The notes beneath the pieces are model-generated. The model was given only the letters and a program-made list of their open reading frames with translations. It did not search any database and was not told the DNA's origin. From Mycolicibacterium agri (GTDB taxonomy: Bacteria > Actinomycetota > Actinomycetes > Mycobacteriales > Mycobacteriaceae), in assembly GCF_002553505.1 (NCBI RefSeq), contig NZ_PDCP01000028.1, forward strand, positions 17,684 through 81,683: a DNA stretch of 64,000 nt. Direction: 5' to 3'. This document shows, piece by piece, positions 35,273 through 44,364 of this stretch (the first letter of the stretch is position 1; each line of letters begins with the position of its first letter). Made by a program: the position numbers and the translations under genes.

Positions 35273-35917
35273 CTACTGCATATCCCACGGCTCCCCGTAG
35301 GTGGTGACGCTGTCGCCGGTCGACGAGATCAGGCGGGCGAACGGACGCAGCAGCACACCGCCGGCCGCACCGGTCACGGTGCCGTGGGCGTTCGAGACCG
35401 CGACCCCGCCCTCCGGGCCTGTCACGTCAACCGAAAACGTGGCGACCTCCTGGATGCCGGGGCCGTTGCCCAGGTCGGCACTGATCGAGACGCCGGGGAA
35501 CAGGTTCGGCGTGATAACCGATCCCAGCGGGTTGAAGCCAGCGCTGAGCGGGTTGATGTTCACGTCGTCGAGCAGGATGTTCGGAGTCGTGTAGCTGAAG
35601 TTGATGCCCACACCCAGCGACCACGGGAAGCCGATCTGATAGCCCAACTCGAGCGTGCCCTCGAATTCGTCGGCGCCTGGGCCGGCGACGATGTACTTGG
35701 CCCGACCCGAGTGGAACCACTCGCGAGTCAGCCTGTTGCGGTCCAAAGGAAACACGCCGTTGAGGAAGGTGTCCCACTGCTGGACCGTCAGCGTCCGATC
35801 CTGACCGTCAACCAGGCTCAGCTCATTGTCCAGACCCGCGTGTGCGGTCCCGCTGCCGGCGAACAGTGCTGTGATCGCCGTCGTCATCGCGATGAGCATC
35901 CGACCTATGACTCTCAT
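35273..35917 (-). CDS. MspA family porin
   Basis: A 214-residue outer-membrane porin precursor. The signal peptide ends TAHA after residue 27; the mature protein starts GLDNELSLVDGQDRTLTVQQWDTFLNGVFPLDR, almost identical to M. smegmatis MspA, an octameric goblet-shaped channel for small hydrophilic solutes. In the constriction loop the sequence reads LLDDVNINPLSAGFNPLGSVITPN: D90 and D91 (mature numbering) are kept, position 93 is Asn instead of Asp, and the following loop is longer by about three residues. ATG at 35917 with an AAGGGAGA site. It is 9 bp upstream of the response regulator gene on the same strand. Confidence 0.95.
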   Translation of the reverse strand: MRVIGRMLIAMTTAITALFAGSGTAHAGLDNELSLVDGQDRTLTVQQWDTFLNGVFPLDRNRLTREWFHSGRAKYIVAGPGADEFEGTLELGYQIGFPWSLGVGINFSYTTPNILLDDVNINPLSAGFNPLGSVITPNLFPGVSISADLGNGPGIQEVATFSVDVTGPEGGVAVSNAHGTVTGAAGGVLLRPFARLISSTGDSVTTYGEPWDMQ

Positions 35918-36025
35918 GTTCTCCCTTGCTGTGTTTGCTCATGACAAAATGCGCACTGCCATTCACCGTTGATGTGCAGGCGTGCGAGCTTTTCAGGTGT
36001 CCGCTGAGAAAACGCTTAGATTGAT

Positions 36026-37183
36026 TTACGAATCGCCGCGCGGCAAATCCGCCGGTGCACCCGTTTGGAGGTCGTCGGCTCGATAGCGGCTGCGCGCAAC
36101 CAATGTCAGCCGCAGGTCGTCGATCAGGTGGTCGAGGAACTGGACGCGGTAGTCGGCGTCGCCGACGGCGCGCGCGCTGACATACATGAACGTCAACGCG
36201 GCCAGAAACATGGTGGTCTGGATGAGCGATTGCGGGACCGGCAGCGTCATTCCCAGGATCTGGCCGTCGGCCGAGCCGTTGCGGCTCCACTGCGCCAGCA
36301 GCTCGGGGCTGAGCAGGATGAGCCCGAGGACAAAGAAGATCAACCCCGCCACGATCGCCACCAGGGCGACCTGCAGCACCTGCGACGTGACGAGCACGAA
36401 GACCACGTTGACGCGCTCGATCCGCGACAGCGGGGCGGCCGACCGCGGGTCGGGCATCGCCTCAAAAGGGGTGCCGGTCAACCGGACGTCGTCGTCGGCG
36501 GCCTGGCGCGAACCGGTCAGCATCGGGCGCACCCGATCCACCGTGGACGATGCGATGAACGCGACCGCGATCAACCCCAGAAACGCCAGCGCCAGCCACA
36601 ACCGGGGTCTGCTGACGATCGAGGCCATCAGCCAGACGTAGGTGTTGAAGAAGACCAGGACGGTGAGCAGGACGACGGGCAGCGCGCGCACCAGCAGCGG
36701 GCCCAGGTAAGCGAGATTGTCGGCCGCGGTCCGCAGACCCCAGCCGAGAATCGCGCCGACCCCACACGCGGTGAGCGCCAACACCAGGGCGATCACGACG
36801 GCCTCGAACACCAGGTTCCCGAAGATGTTGCGGCTGGGCCCGCCGAAGATACCGCCGGCGACCACGACGAGCACCGCGACCGCCGCCACCAGCGTCCTCG
36901 CGCGCACACTCGTGATGCGCGACACGCCCCAGCCGACCGCCGCGGCGACCGGGAGCACGACGACGAGAAGCCCGAGCACGAACCACTCGGTGCGAGTCGG
37001 TTCCCCGTCGATGTTGACGGTGTGCTTACCGGTGATCTGGACGACGGCGATCGAGTTGGCCATGAACACCGCGAACGCGGCCAGCACGGGCGCGCAGCGC
37101 GGCCACAGCCGCCGCACCAACGCCCCTGGCCGCAGCACCGCGGGCAACCCGCGTTCGAGGAACCATTGATCGGCAGCCCGCAT
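36026..37183 (-). CDS. Integral membrane protein, function unknown
   Basis: A 385-residue protein with about eight to ten hydrophobic segments (for example AFAVFMANSIAVVQITG, WFVLGLLVVVLPVAAAVGW, LVAAVAVLVVVAGGIFGGP, VFVLVTSQVLQVALVAIVAGLIFFVLGLILL) and a charged C-terminus. No transporter signature is recognised. It occupies the place of Rv2113 in the mpa-dop interval of M. tuberculosis and is probably its homologue. ATG at 37183 is chosen because GAAGGAAGG precedes it; an upstream start at 37213 is less likely. Confidence 0.78.
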   Translation of the reverse strand: MRAADQWFLERGLPAVLRPGALVRRLWPRCAPVLAAFAVFMANSIAVVQITGKHTVNIDGEPTRTEWFVLGLLVVVLPVAAAVGWGVSRITSVRARTLVAAVAVLVVVAGGIFGGPSRNIFGNLVFEAVVIALVLALTACGVGAILGWGLRTAADNLAYLGPLLVRALPVVLLTVLVFFNTYVWLMASIVSRPRLWLALAFLGLIAVAFIASSTVDRVRPMLTGSRQAADDDVRLTGTPFEAMPDPRSAAPLSRIERVNVVFVLVTSQVLQVALVAIVAGLIFFVLGLILLSPELLAQWSRNGSADGQILGMTLPVPQSLIQTTMFLAALTFMYVSARAVGDADYRVQFLDHLIDDLRLTLVARSRYRADDLQTGAPADLPRGDS

Positions 37184-37434
37184 CGACCTTCCTTCTAATT
37201 GTCCTGCTTGCAAGGCACGGTCGCAGGCTACTGGGAGGCGTTCCCTTTGAGCTGGAATTCCGCTATGCGATCAGCGGAAGACCCTCGCGCAATTCCGAAA
37301 TTGAATTCGTGAGCGTACGAGAATGAATTCGTTGCATACGCCGCAAAAATATAGGGAAACACCCGATTTCTTTACTGTCCAGCCTTCCTAACGTGGTGGT
37401 CTGCGAAGTGTTCCCCTTTCCGAAAGGACGCGCC

Positions 37435-38200
37435 ATGCGGGTCCTCAATCGCACAACGACTATTACATGGTTTGTGACCGCGGTCTGCGCAGCCGGTTTT
37501 ATCCCCCTTCCGGTAGGGCATGCCACCCCGTACCGCTTAGCCCCGGCTGACGACTGCCAATACGAGTTTCCCGGGGCCTTCGTGTTGAACCAGAGCAACG
37601 GCTTCCCGGGTGGAGATCGTGGCGTTCGGGCCGAAAGTCAACGGCGGTAGGGTCAACTCCTTCAACAACCGGCAGGAGATGGCCAATAACGGCGCCGCCT
37701 ACGGCGGCATTTCAGGCCAGACTGTCGCATTCAATATCAACTGGAATGGGGGTCCGATAGGTTCATACAAGGGCACCGTCCGCGACGACGGCACGGTTTT
37801 TGGAGGAACCACCGATCCCCAAGGCAACGCGGCAAGCTGGGAATCTGTCACGAAGCTGGTATGCAAAGCGGCCCCCGCCCCCGACGCTCCTGCGCCTGCC
37901 CCTCCAGCCGAGAAGCCCGCTGACAAACCTGCGCCGGAGGCGCCGCCGGAAAAGAAGCCCCTCCAGGGGCCGGCGGTCTCGGCGAAACCCGGATTTGCAG
38001 GAGTCACGTTCACCTTCACTGACCGCAGTGGAGTCGCATCTCAATACACCTACTCGTCCGAGGGATTCTCGGACACCTTCGCCCTGCCGGCCAACGGGTC
38101 TGCCGACCTGTTCGTTCCGGCGATCCGCCTTGGCCGAACTCGCACCGGCACCGTGTCGTGTGACAACGGTACGAGTTCGCCCACGTCAGTCGAGTTCTGA
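37435..38200 (+). pseudogene. Exported Pro/Ala-rich protein, one-base frameshift
   Basis: The first frame from ATG 37435 (AAAGGAC site) gives a signal peptide (TTTITWFVTAVCAAGFIPLPVGHA) and CQYEFPGAFVLNQSNGF, then runs off into a stop at 37650. A second frame picks up at VEIVAFGPKVNGGRVNSFNNRQEM and continues through a Pro/Ala/Lys linker (about 37870-37980) to a C-terminal domain ending TGTVSCDNGTSSPTSVEF. At 37605-37607 the sequence TTCCCGGGTGG has one C too many; TTCCGGGTGGAG would read F-R-V-E and join the frames. The combined product is about 254 residues, likely cell-surface; function unknown. Confidence 0.75.
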
Positions 38201-38316
38201 GACAGGGCTTGCGCCCGAGCCATGAGGTCCCGCCTTGACAGGCATGACGGTGGTCGGCGTCGGCGGCAATCACGGGCCGAAATAGCCGAGATCCACCTGT
38301 CGCCTACGCTGGTGGC

Positions 38317-39813
38317 ATGCAACGGATTATCGGGACCGAGGTCGAGTACGGCATCTCCTCGCCGTCCGACCCGACCGCCAATCCGATCCTGACGTCGACA
38401 CAGGCGGTCCTCGCATACGCGGCTGCCGCTGGCATCCAGCGAGCCAAGCGCACCCGGTGGGACTACGAGGTGGAGTCCCCGCTGCGCGACGCCCGCGGCT
38501 TCGACCTGAGCCGGTCGGCGGGCCCGCCGCCGGTGGTGGACGCCGACGAGGTCGGCGCGGCGAATATGATCCTGACCAACGGCGCGCGCCTCTACGTCGA
38601 CCACGCCCACCCCGAATACTCGGCGCCGGAGTGCACCGACCCGCTGGACGCCGTCATTTGGGACAAGGCGGGCGAGCGGGTGATGGAGGCGGCGGCGCGG
38701 CACGTGGCCAGCGTGCCGGGGGCGGCGAAACTGCAGCTCTACAAGAACAACGTGGACGGCAAGGGCGCGTCCTACGGCTCGCACGAGAACTACCTGATGT
38801 CGCGCCAGACGCCGTTCTCGGCGGTGATCGCAGGCCTCACGCCGTTTCTGGTGTCGCGGCAGGTCGTCACCGGTTCCGGCCGCGTCGGCATCGGCCCGTC
38901 GGGGGATGAGCCCGGCTTTCAGCTGTCGCAGCGCGCCGACTACATCGAGGTCGAGGTCGGCCTGGAGACCACGCTCAAGCGCGGCATCATCAACACCCGC
39001 GACGAGCCGCACGCCGACGCCGACAAGTACCGCAGGCTGCACGTCATCATCGGCGACGCGAACCTGTCGGAGACGTCGACCTACCTCAAGCTCGGCACCA
39101 CGGCGCTGGTGCTGGATCTCATCGAAGAGGGCATGGACCTCTCCGACCTGGCGCTGGCCCGGCCGGTGCACGCCGTGCACGTGATCAGCCGGGACCCGTC
39201 GCTGCGCGCCACCGTCGCGCTGGCCGACGGACGCGAACTGACCGGCCTTGCGCTGCAACGGATTTACCTCGACCGGGTGGCCAAGCTGGTGGACAGCCGC
39301 GACCCCGACCCGCGTGCCGCCGACATCGTCGAAACCTGGGCCCACGTGCTCGACCTGCTCGAGCGCGACCCGATGGAGTGCGCCGAGATCCTGGACTGGC
39401 CCGCCAAACTCCGCTTGCTCGAGGGCTTCCGGAATCGGGAGAACCTGGCCTGGTCGGCGCCGCGGCTGCACCTCGTCGACCTGCAGTACTCCGATGTGCG
39501 CCTGGACAAGGGCCTCTATAACCGCCTGGTGGCCCGTGGATCGATGAAGCGTCTGGTCACAGAACAGCAGGTGCGCGACGCCGTCGACAATCCGCCGACC
39601 GACACCCGCGCCTACTTCCGCGGCGAGTGTCTGCGCCGCTTCGGCGCTGACATCGCGGCGGCCAGCTGGGATTCGGTGATCTTCGACCTCGGCGGCGATT
39701 CGCTGGTCCGGATTCCCACCCTGGAACCGCTGCGAGGAAGTAAAGCCCACGTCGGGGCGTTGCTGGACTCAGTGGACAGCGCCGCCGAACTGGTGGAACA
39801 GCTCACGACTTAG
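38317..39813 (+). CDS. dop: Pup deamidase/depupylase
   Basis: Dop converts the C-terminal Gln of Pup to Glu and removes Pup from substrates, using ATP in a glutamine synthetase-like fold. The 498-residue protein starts MQRIIGTEVEYGISSPSDPTAN with the metal-binding E8 and E10, has the Dop-specific loop (about 38-80) and the nucleophilic D95 in ARLYVDHAHPEYSAPE, followed by the GSHENY and INTRDEPHADADKYRRLHVIIGDAN nucleotide-binding blocks. It is paralogous to PafA at 55383. First gene of dop-pup-prcB-prcA. Confidence 0.97.
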   Translation: MQRIIGTEVEYGISSPSDPTANPILTSTQAVLAYAAAAGIQRAKRTRWDYEVESPLRDARGFDLSRSAGPPPVVDADEVGAANMILTNGARLYVDHAHPEYSAPECTDPLDAVIWDKAGERVMEAAARHVASVPGAAKLQLYKNNVDGKGASYGSHENYLMSRQTPFSAVIAGLTPFLVSRQVVTGSGRVGIGPSGDEPGFQLSQRADYIEVEVGLETTLKRGIINTRDEPHADADKYRRLHVIIGDANLSETSTYLKLGTTALVLDLIEEGMDLSDLALARPVHAVHVISRDPSLRATVALADGRELTGLALQRIYLDRVAKLVDSRDPDPRAADIVETWAHVLDLLERDPMECAEILDWPAKLRLLEGFRNRENLAWSAPRLHLVDLQYSDVRLDKGLYNRLVARGSMKRLVTEQQVRDAVDNPPTDTRAYFRGECLRRFGADIAAASWDSVIFDLGGDSLVRIPTLEPLRGSKAHVGALLDSVDSAAELVEQLTT

Positions 39814-39908
39814 CACAGCTATCCCGGGCAATTTGGCCGTCGACCGGTACTGTGGAGGAACCGGCGGGCGGCGACAGAGCCCGCCGATGACGAATTCAGG
39901 AGGCAGCG

Positions 39909-40103
39909 ATGGCTCAAGAGCAGACCAAGCGTGGCGGTGGTGGCGGAGAGGACGACGACCTCACCGGCAGCACGGCCGCCGGGCAGGAGCGTCGCGAAAA
40001 GCTGGCCGAGGAAACCGACGACCTGCTCGACGAGATTGACGACGTTCTCGAGGAGAACGCCGAGGACTTCGTGCGCGCATACGTCCAGAAGGGCGGACAG
40101 TGA
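39909..40103 (+). CDS. pup: Prokaryotic ubiquitin-like protein Pup
   Basis: A 64-residue disordered, acidic protein ending FVRAYVQKGGQ. The C-terminal Gln means Dop must deamidate it before PafA can ligate it to substrate lysines. The helical segment RREKLAEETDDLLDEIDDVLEEN (about 28-50) binds the Mpa coiled coil, and the flexible N-terminus starts unfolding by Mpa. ATG at 39909 has an AGGAGGCAGCG site. Its stop overlaps the prcB GTG (GTGA at 40100-40103). Confidence 0.99.
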   Translation: MAQEQTKRGGGGGEDDDLTGSTAAGQERREKLAEETDDLLDEIDDVLEENAEDFVRAYVQKGGQ

Positions 40104-41008
40104 GCTGGCCGCACCGCGAGCAGCTAACCTTTCCGTCCCCCCTTCCCGGAGCGCCCTCTGTCCCTGTGGACCTGTCGTCCTTTTCTGAACTTCTGCGCCG
40201 CCAGGCGCCCGAGCTGTTACCCGTCAACAGAGCCACCGCCGGCGAGGCGGGCCGTGCGGGTGACGCCTTGCCGCACGGCACCACGATCGTCGCGTTGAAG
40301 TTTCCGGGCGGCGTTGTGATGGCGGGTGACCGTCGGTCCACGCAGGGCAACATGATCGCCGGTCGCGACGTGCAGAAGGTGTACATCACCGACGACTACA
40401 CCGCGACCGGCATCGCAGGCACCGCGGCGATCGCGGTCGAATTCGCCCGCCTCTACGCGGTCGAACTCGAGCACTACGAGAAGCTCGAGGGCGTGGCGCT
40501 GACGTTCAACGGCAAGGTGAACCGATTGGCCACCATGGTCCGCGGCAATCTCGGCGCGGCACTGCAGGGCTTCGTCGCGCTGCCCCTGCTGGCCGGGTTC
40601 GACCTGGACGATCCCAATCCGCAGGCCGCGGGGCGCATCGTGTCGTTCGACGCGGCGGGCGGATGGAACTTCGAAGAAGAGGGCTACCAGTCGGTGGGAT
40701 CTGGCTCGATCTTCGCCAAGTCGTCGATGAAGAAGCTGTACTCGCAGGTGACCGACGCCGATTCGGCCCTGCGGGTGGCCATCGAGGCGCTTTACGACGC
40801 CGCCGACGACGACTCTGCGACCGGTGGGCCCGACCTGGTGCGCGGCATATATCCGACGGCGGTGCTCATCGACATCGAGGGCGCCCAGGAGGTGCCCGAG
40901 CAACGCATCGCCGAGTTGGCGCAGCAGGTCATCGAAAGCCGCTCTCGGGCAGACACTTTCGGCCCTGACGGCGTTCACCGCTCGACCGATGCGCGGGGAG
41001 ATACGTGA
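40100..41008 (+). CDS. prcB: 20S proteasome beta subunit
   Basis: PrcB carries the proteolytic active site. The 302-residue precursor has a 60-residue propeptide that is autocleaved before T61 in LPHGTTIVALKFPGGVVMAGDRRSTQGN, leaving the N-terminal nucleophile threonine. The conserved lysine follows in the DRRS...GRDVQKVYITDDYTATGIAGTAA region. Gene overlaps at both ends (GTGA with pup, GTGA with prcA at 41005-41008) indicate tight translational coupling, as required for equal alpha and beta subunits. Confidence 0.98.
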   Translation: MSWPHREQLTFPSPLPGAPSVPVDLSSFSELLRRQAPELLPVNRATAGEAGRAGDALPHGTTIVALKFPGGVVMAGDRRSTQGNMIAGRDVQKVYITDDYTATGIAGTAAIAVEFARLYAVELEHYEKLEGVALTFNGKVNRLATMVRGNLGAALQGFVALPLLAGFDLDDPNPQAAGRIVSFDAAGGWNFEEEGYQSVGSGSIFAKSSMKKLYSQVTDADSALRVAIEALYDAADDDSATGGPDLVRGIYPTAVLIDIEGAQEVPEQRIAELAQQVIESRSRADTFGPDGVHRSTDARGDT

Positions 41009-41772
41009 GTTTTCCATACTTCATATCGCCTGAGCAGGCGATGCGTGAGCGCTCGGAGCTCGCGCGCAAAGGCATCTCCAGGGGCCGCAGCGTCGTGGTG
41101 CTGGCCTACGAAGACGGTGTGCTGTTCGTCGCCGAGAACCCGTCGCGGTCGCTGCAGAAGGTCAGCGAGCTCTACGACCGGGTCGGCTTCGCCGCCGTCG
41201 GGCGTTTCAACGAGTTCGACAACCTGCGCCGCGGCGGCATCCAATACGCCGACACCCGCGGTTATGCCTACGCCCGCCGCGACGTCACCGGCCGCCAGCT
41301 CGCCAACGTCTACGCGCAGACGCTCGGCACGATCTTCACCGAACAGGCCAAGCCATACGAGGTCGAGCTGTGCGTGGCCGAGGTCGCCCACTACGGCGAA
41401 ACCAAGGCGCCCGAGCTCTACCGCATCACCTATGACGGCTCCATCGCCGACGAGCCGCACTTCGTCGTGATGGGCGGCACCACCGAGCCGATCATCGAGA
41501 AGCTCAACGAGTCCTACACCGAGAACGCAAAACTCGCCGACGCCGTGAAGATCGCCGTCGACGCGCTCAACGTCGTGGGTGAAGGTTCCGAACCGCGGGC
41601 GCTCGGCCCCGACACGCTCGAGGTCGCCATCCTCGACGCGAACCGGCCGCGGCGGGCATTCCGCCGCATCACGGGCTCGGCGCTCACGGCGCTGCTACCC
41701 GAGAGCAGCGCGGGTCCCTCCGGCTCCTCCAGCGACTCAAGCTCCGAAGCCGGCTCCTCCAAGAGCGAATAG
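41005..41772 (+). CDS. prcA: 20S proteasome alpha subunit
   Basis: PrcA forms the outer heptameric rings that gate entry and dock the Mpa tail. The 255-residue protein starts MSFPYFISPEQAMRERSELARKGISRGRSVVVLAYEDGVLFVAEN, with the N-terminal gate residues and the H0 helix, and ends in a Ser/Gly-rich acidic tail. It lacks the catalytic threonine, as expected. GTG at 41005 overlaps the prcB stop. The operon ends here; the next gene starts 150 bp later with its own promoter-like sequence. Confidence 0.98.
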   Translation: MSFPYFISPEQAMRERSELARKGISRGRSVVVLAYEDGVLFVAENPSRSLQKVSELYDRVGFAAVGRFNEFDNLRRGGIQYADTRGYAYARRDVTGRQLANVYAQTLGTIFTEQAKPYEVELCVAEVAHYGETKAPELYRITYDGSIADEPHFVVMGGTTEPIIEKLNESYTENAKLADAVKIAVDALNVVGEGSEPRALGPDTLEVAILDANRPRRAFRRITGSALTALLPESSAGPSGSSSDSSSEAGSSKSE

Positions 41773-41833
41773 CCTCTTCGACCCCTCGGGGCGTTCACAG
41801 CCAATTGCAGGCTTGATTTTTGGCGTTTTGCGG

Positions 41834-41900
41834 TTGACGGCGCGCCCGTTGGGAGGGAGCATCTGTTGCGCAGTGCACAACGCGTTGCGTCATAGGCAAC
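41834..41900 (+). promoter_or_regulatory. Promoter region with two tandem IclR-type operator candidates
   Basis: A TTGACG at 41834-41839 can serve as -35. Two 17-bp imperfect palindromes follow: GTTGCGCAGTGCACAAC at 41865-41881 (one mismatched pair) and GTTGCGTCATAGGCAAC at 41884-41900 (5-bp arms). Centres are 19 bp apart. They lie directly upstream of the dimethylglycine oxidase-like gene, and an IclR regulator closes the cluster at 49829, so it is the likely ligand-responsive binder. Confidence 0.5.
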
Positions 41901-41922
41901 AAGCTCCCAAGGACGGCGCATC

Positions 41923-44364
41923 ATGCCCCACGTTGTCGTGATCGGTGCCGGCATCGTCGGCACCTCGCTGGCCGACGAACTGAGCGCACGTGGTGTCACC
42001 GAGGTGACCGTGCTGGATCGCGGCCCGCTGTTCACCACCGGCGGCTCGACGTCACACGCGCCCGGCCTGGTGTTCCAGACCAACCCGTCCAAGACGATGA
42101 GCGCGTTCGCCAGCTACACGGTGCAGAAATTCTGCGCGCTCGAGCACCCCGGCGGGTGGGCCTTCAACCAGGTCGGCGGGCTGGAAGTGGCGACCACACC
42201 CGAGCGCTGGGCGGATCTGCACCGCAAGGCGGGCTGGGCCGCCGCGTGGGGGATCGAGGGTCGGCTGCTGGATCCCGACGAATGCGCGCGACTGCATCCG
42301 CTGATCGACCCGGACCACATCCTCGGCGGCTTTCACACCCCGACCGACGGGCTGGCCAAGGCGGTGCGCGCAGCCGAAGCCCAAGCCAACCGGGCGATCT
42401 CCCGCGGCGCGACCTTCGTGCCCGACACCGAAGTTCTCGGGATCGTCGACAGGGCGGGCCGTGTGACCGGTGTGCGCACCGCCGACGGCGTGATCGACGC
42501 CGACATCGTGGTGTGCGCGGCGGGATTCTGGGGTGCGCAGCTGGCCAGGACCGTCGGCTTGACCGTGCCACTGGTGCCGATGGCGCACCAGTACGCCCGC
42601 ACCGGGCAGATCGCCGCGCTGGTCGGGCGCAACACCGAAGCGTCGGAGGCGAGCTACCCGATTCTGCGGCACCAGGATCAGGACCTGTACTTCCGCGAAC
42701 ACGTCGATCGCCTCGGCATCGGCTCCTACAACCATCGCCCCATGCCGGTCGACATATCCACGCTGATGGCCGACACCGCAGGCGAACCGATGCCGTCGAT
42801 GCTGCCGTTCACCGAGGACGACTTTGCGCCCGCCTGGTCGGCGGCCTCGGAACTCATTCCGGCGCTTGCCGATTCGAAAGTCGAGGAGGCGTTCAACGGA
42901 ATCTTCTCGTTCACCCCCGACGGTTTCTCGATCATGGGGGAGCACCGCGACCTGAGTGGGTTCTGGGTCGCCGAGGCCGTCTGGGTGACCCATTCGGCCG
43001 GGGTGGCCAAGGCGACGGCCGAGTGGATCGTCGACGGTGTCCCGTCGGTCGACGTGCATGAGTGCGACCTGTACCGGTTCGAGGACGTCGCCCGCAGTCC
43101 CGAGTTCATCATGCAGACCAGTTCTCAGGCCTTCGTCGAGGTCTACGACATCATTCACCCCTACCAGTTCCGCAGCGCGCTGCGTGGCCTTCGCACCAGC
43201 CCGTTCTACGAACGCCAGAAGCAACTCGGCGCGTTCTTCTACGAGGGCGCGGGCTGGGAGCGTCCGGCGTGGTTCGAGGCGAACGCCGAGCTGGCGCAAC
43301 GGCTTCGCGACGGCGGATTGGCGTTTCCCGACCGCGACGAGTGGTCGTCGCGGTTCTGGTCGCCGATCTCGATCGCCGAGGCGCACTGGACCAGGCAACG
43401 TGTCGCGATTTATGACATGACGCCGTTGACGCGCTACGAGGTCGCCGGCCCGAACGCGGCGTCGTTCCTGCAGCAGATGACGAGCAACAATGTCGACAAG
43501 AGCGTCGGGTCGGTGACCTACACGATGCTGCTCGACGAATCCGGCGGAATCCGAAGCGATATCACCGTGGCACGGCTGGCCGACACCCGCTTCCAGGTGG
43601 CCGTCAATGGTCCACTGGACTTCGACTGGTTCGCCCGTCACCTCGTCGACGGCGTCACGCTGCGCGACATCACCGGCGGCACGTGCTGCCTCGGCGTCTG
43701 GGGGCCGCTGGCCCGCGATCTGGTGCAGCCGCTGTGCCCTGATGAGCTGTCGCACGAAAACTTCAAGTACTTCCGCGCGCTGCAGACGCATCTCGGCGCG
43801 ATACCCGTCACCATGCTGCGGGTGTCCTACGTCGGCGAACTGGGCTGGGAGATCTACGCCAACGCCGAATATGGCGCAGCACTGTGGGATTTGCTCTTCG
43901 ACGTGGGCCAGCGCCACGAGGTGATCGCCGCCGGGCGGATCGCGTTCAACAGCCTGCGCATCGAAAAGGGCTACCGGCTGTGGGGCACGGACATGACCAC
44001 CGAACACCAGCCCAAGGCCGCGGGCGTCGACTTCGCGGTGAAGATGACCAAGGACGACTTCATCGGCAAGGGGGCGCTCGAGCGCGCAGTCGCGCCCGAG
44101 AAGCTGTTGCGCAGCATCGTCTTCGACGACCCGTCTGCAGTCGCGCTCGGCAAGGAACCTGTGTACGTCGACGGGCGCTGCGCCGGGTATGTGACCAGCG
44201 CCGGGTATTCGCCCACCGTCGGGCGCACGATCGCCTACGCCTGGCTGCCCGCAAGCACCCGAATCGGTGACACCGTCACCGTCGACTACCGCGGCACCCG
44301 CTCGACCGCCACTGTGCACACCGAGCCGGTAGTCGACCCCGAGATGGCGCGGATCAAGAGGTGA
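41923..44364 (+). CDS. Dimethylglycine oxidase/dehydrogenase-like enzyme (FAD + GcvT domains)
   Basis: The 813-residue protein fuses an FAD-dependent DAO-type oxidase domain (about 1-420; dinucleotide motif VVIGAGIVGTSLADEL) to a folate-binding GcvT-like domain (about 430-813; MLRVSYVGELGWEIYANAEYG). H45 in GGSTSHAPGLV aligns with the histidine that covalently carries FAD in dimethylglycine and sarcosine dehydrogenases. It should demethylate dimethylglycine (or sarcosine), passing the one-carbon unit to tetrahydrofolate. ATG at 41923 with an AAGGAC site; its stop overlaps the next gene's GTG. First gene of the betaine cluster. Confidence 0.92.
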   Translation: MPHVVVIGAGIVGTSLADELSARGVTEVTVLDRGPLFTTGGSTSHAPGLVFQTNPSKTMSAFASYTVQKFCALEHPGGWAFNQVGGLEVATTPERWADLHRKAGWAAAWGIEGRLLDPDECARLHPLIDPDHILGGFHTPTDGLAKAVRAAEAQANRAISRGATFVPDTEVLGIVDRAGRVTGVRTADGVIDADIVVCAAGFWGAQLARTVGLTVPLVPMAHQYARTGQIAALVGRNTEASEASYPILRHQDQDLYFREHVDRLGIGSYNHRPMPVDISTLMADTAGEPMPSMLPFTEDDFAPAWSAASELIPALADSKVEEAFNGIFSFTPDGFSIMGEHRDLSGFWVAEAVWVTHSAGVAKATAEWIVDGVPSVDVHECDLYRFEDVARSPEFIMQTSSQAFVEVYDIIHPYQFRSALRGLRTSPFYERQKQLGAFFYEGAGWERPAWFEANAELAQRLRDGGLAFPDRDEWSSRFWSPISIAEAHWTRQRVAIYDMTPLTRYEVAGPNAASFLQQMTSNNVDKSVGSVTYTMLLDESGGIRSDITVARLADTRFQVAVNGPLDFDWFARHLVDGVTLRDITGGTCCLGVWGPLARDLVQPLCPDELSHENFKYFRALQTHLGAIPVTMLRVSYVGELGWEIYANAEYGAALWDLLFDVGQRHEVIAAGRIAFNSLRIEKGYRLWGTDMTTEHQPKAAGVDFAVKMTKDDFIGKGALERAVAPEKLLRSIVFDDPSAVALGKEPVYVDGRCAGYVTSAGYSPTVGRTIAYAWLPASTRIGDTVTVDYRGTRSTATVHTEPVVDPEMARIKR

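Noticed and set aside
38050..39750. 566-codon open frame antisense to dop
   Set aside because: High-GC codon bias of dop leaves the opposite strand open; no family match, and dop on the other strand is certain.
42052..44319. 755-codon open frame antisense to the dimethylglycine oxidase-like gene
   Set aside because: Arg/Val/Asp/Gly-biased mirror of a certain coding gene; no domain recognised.
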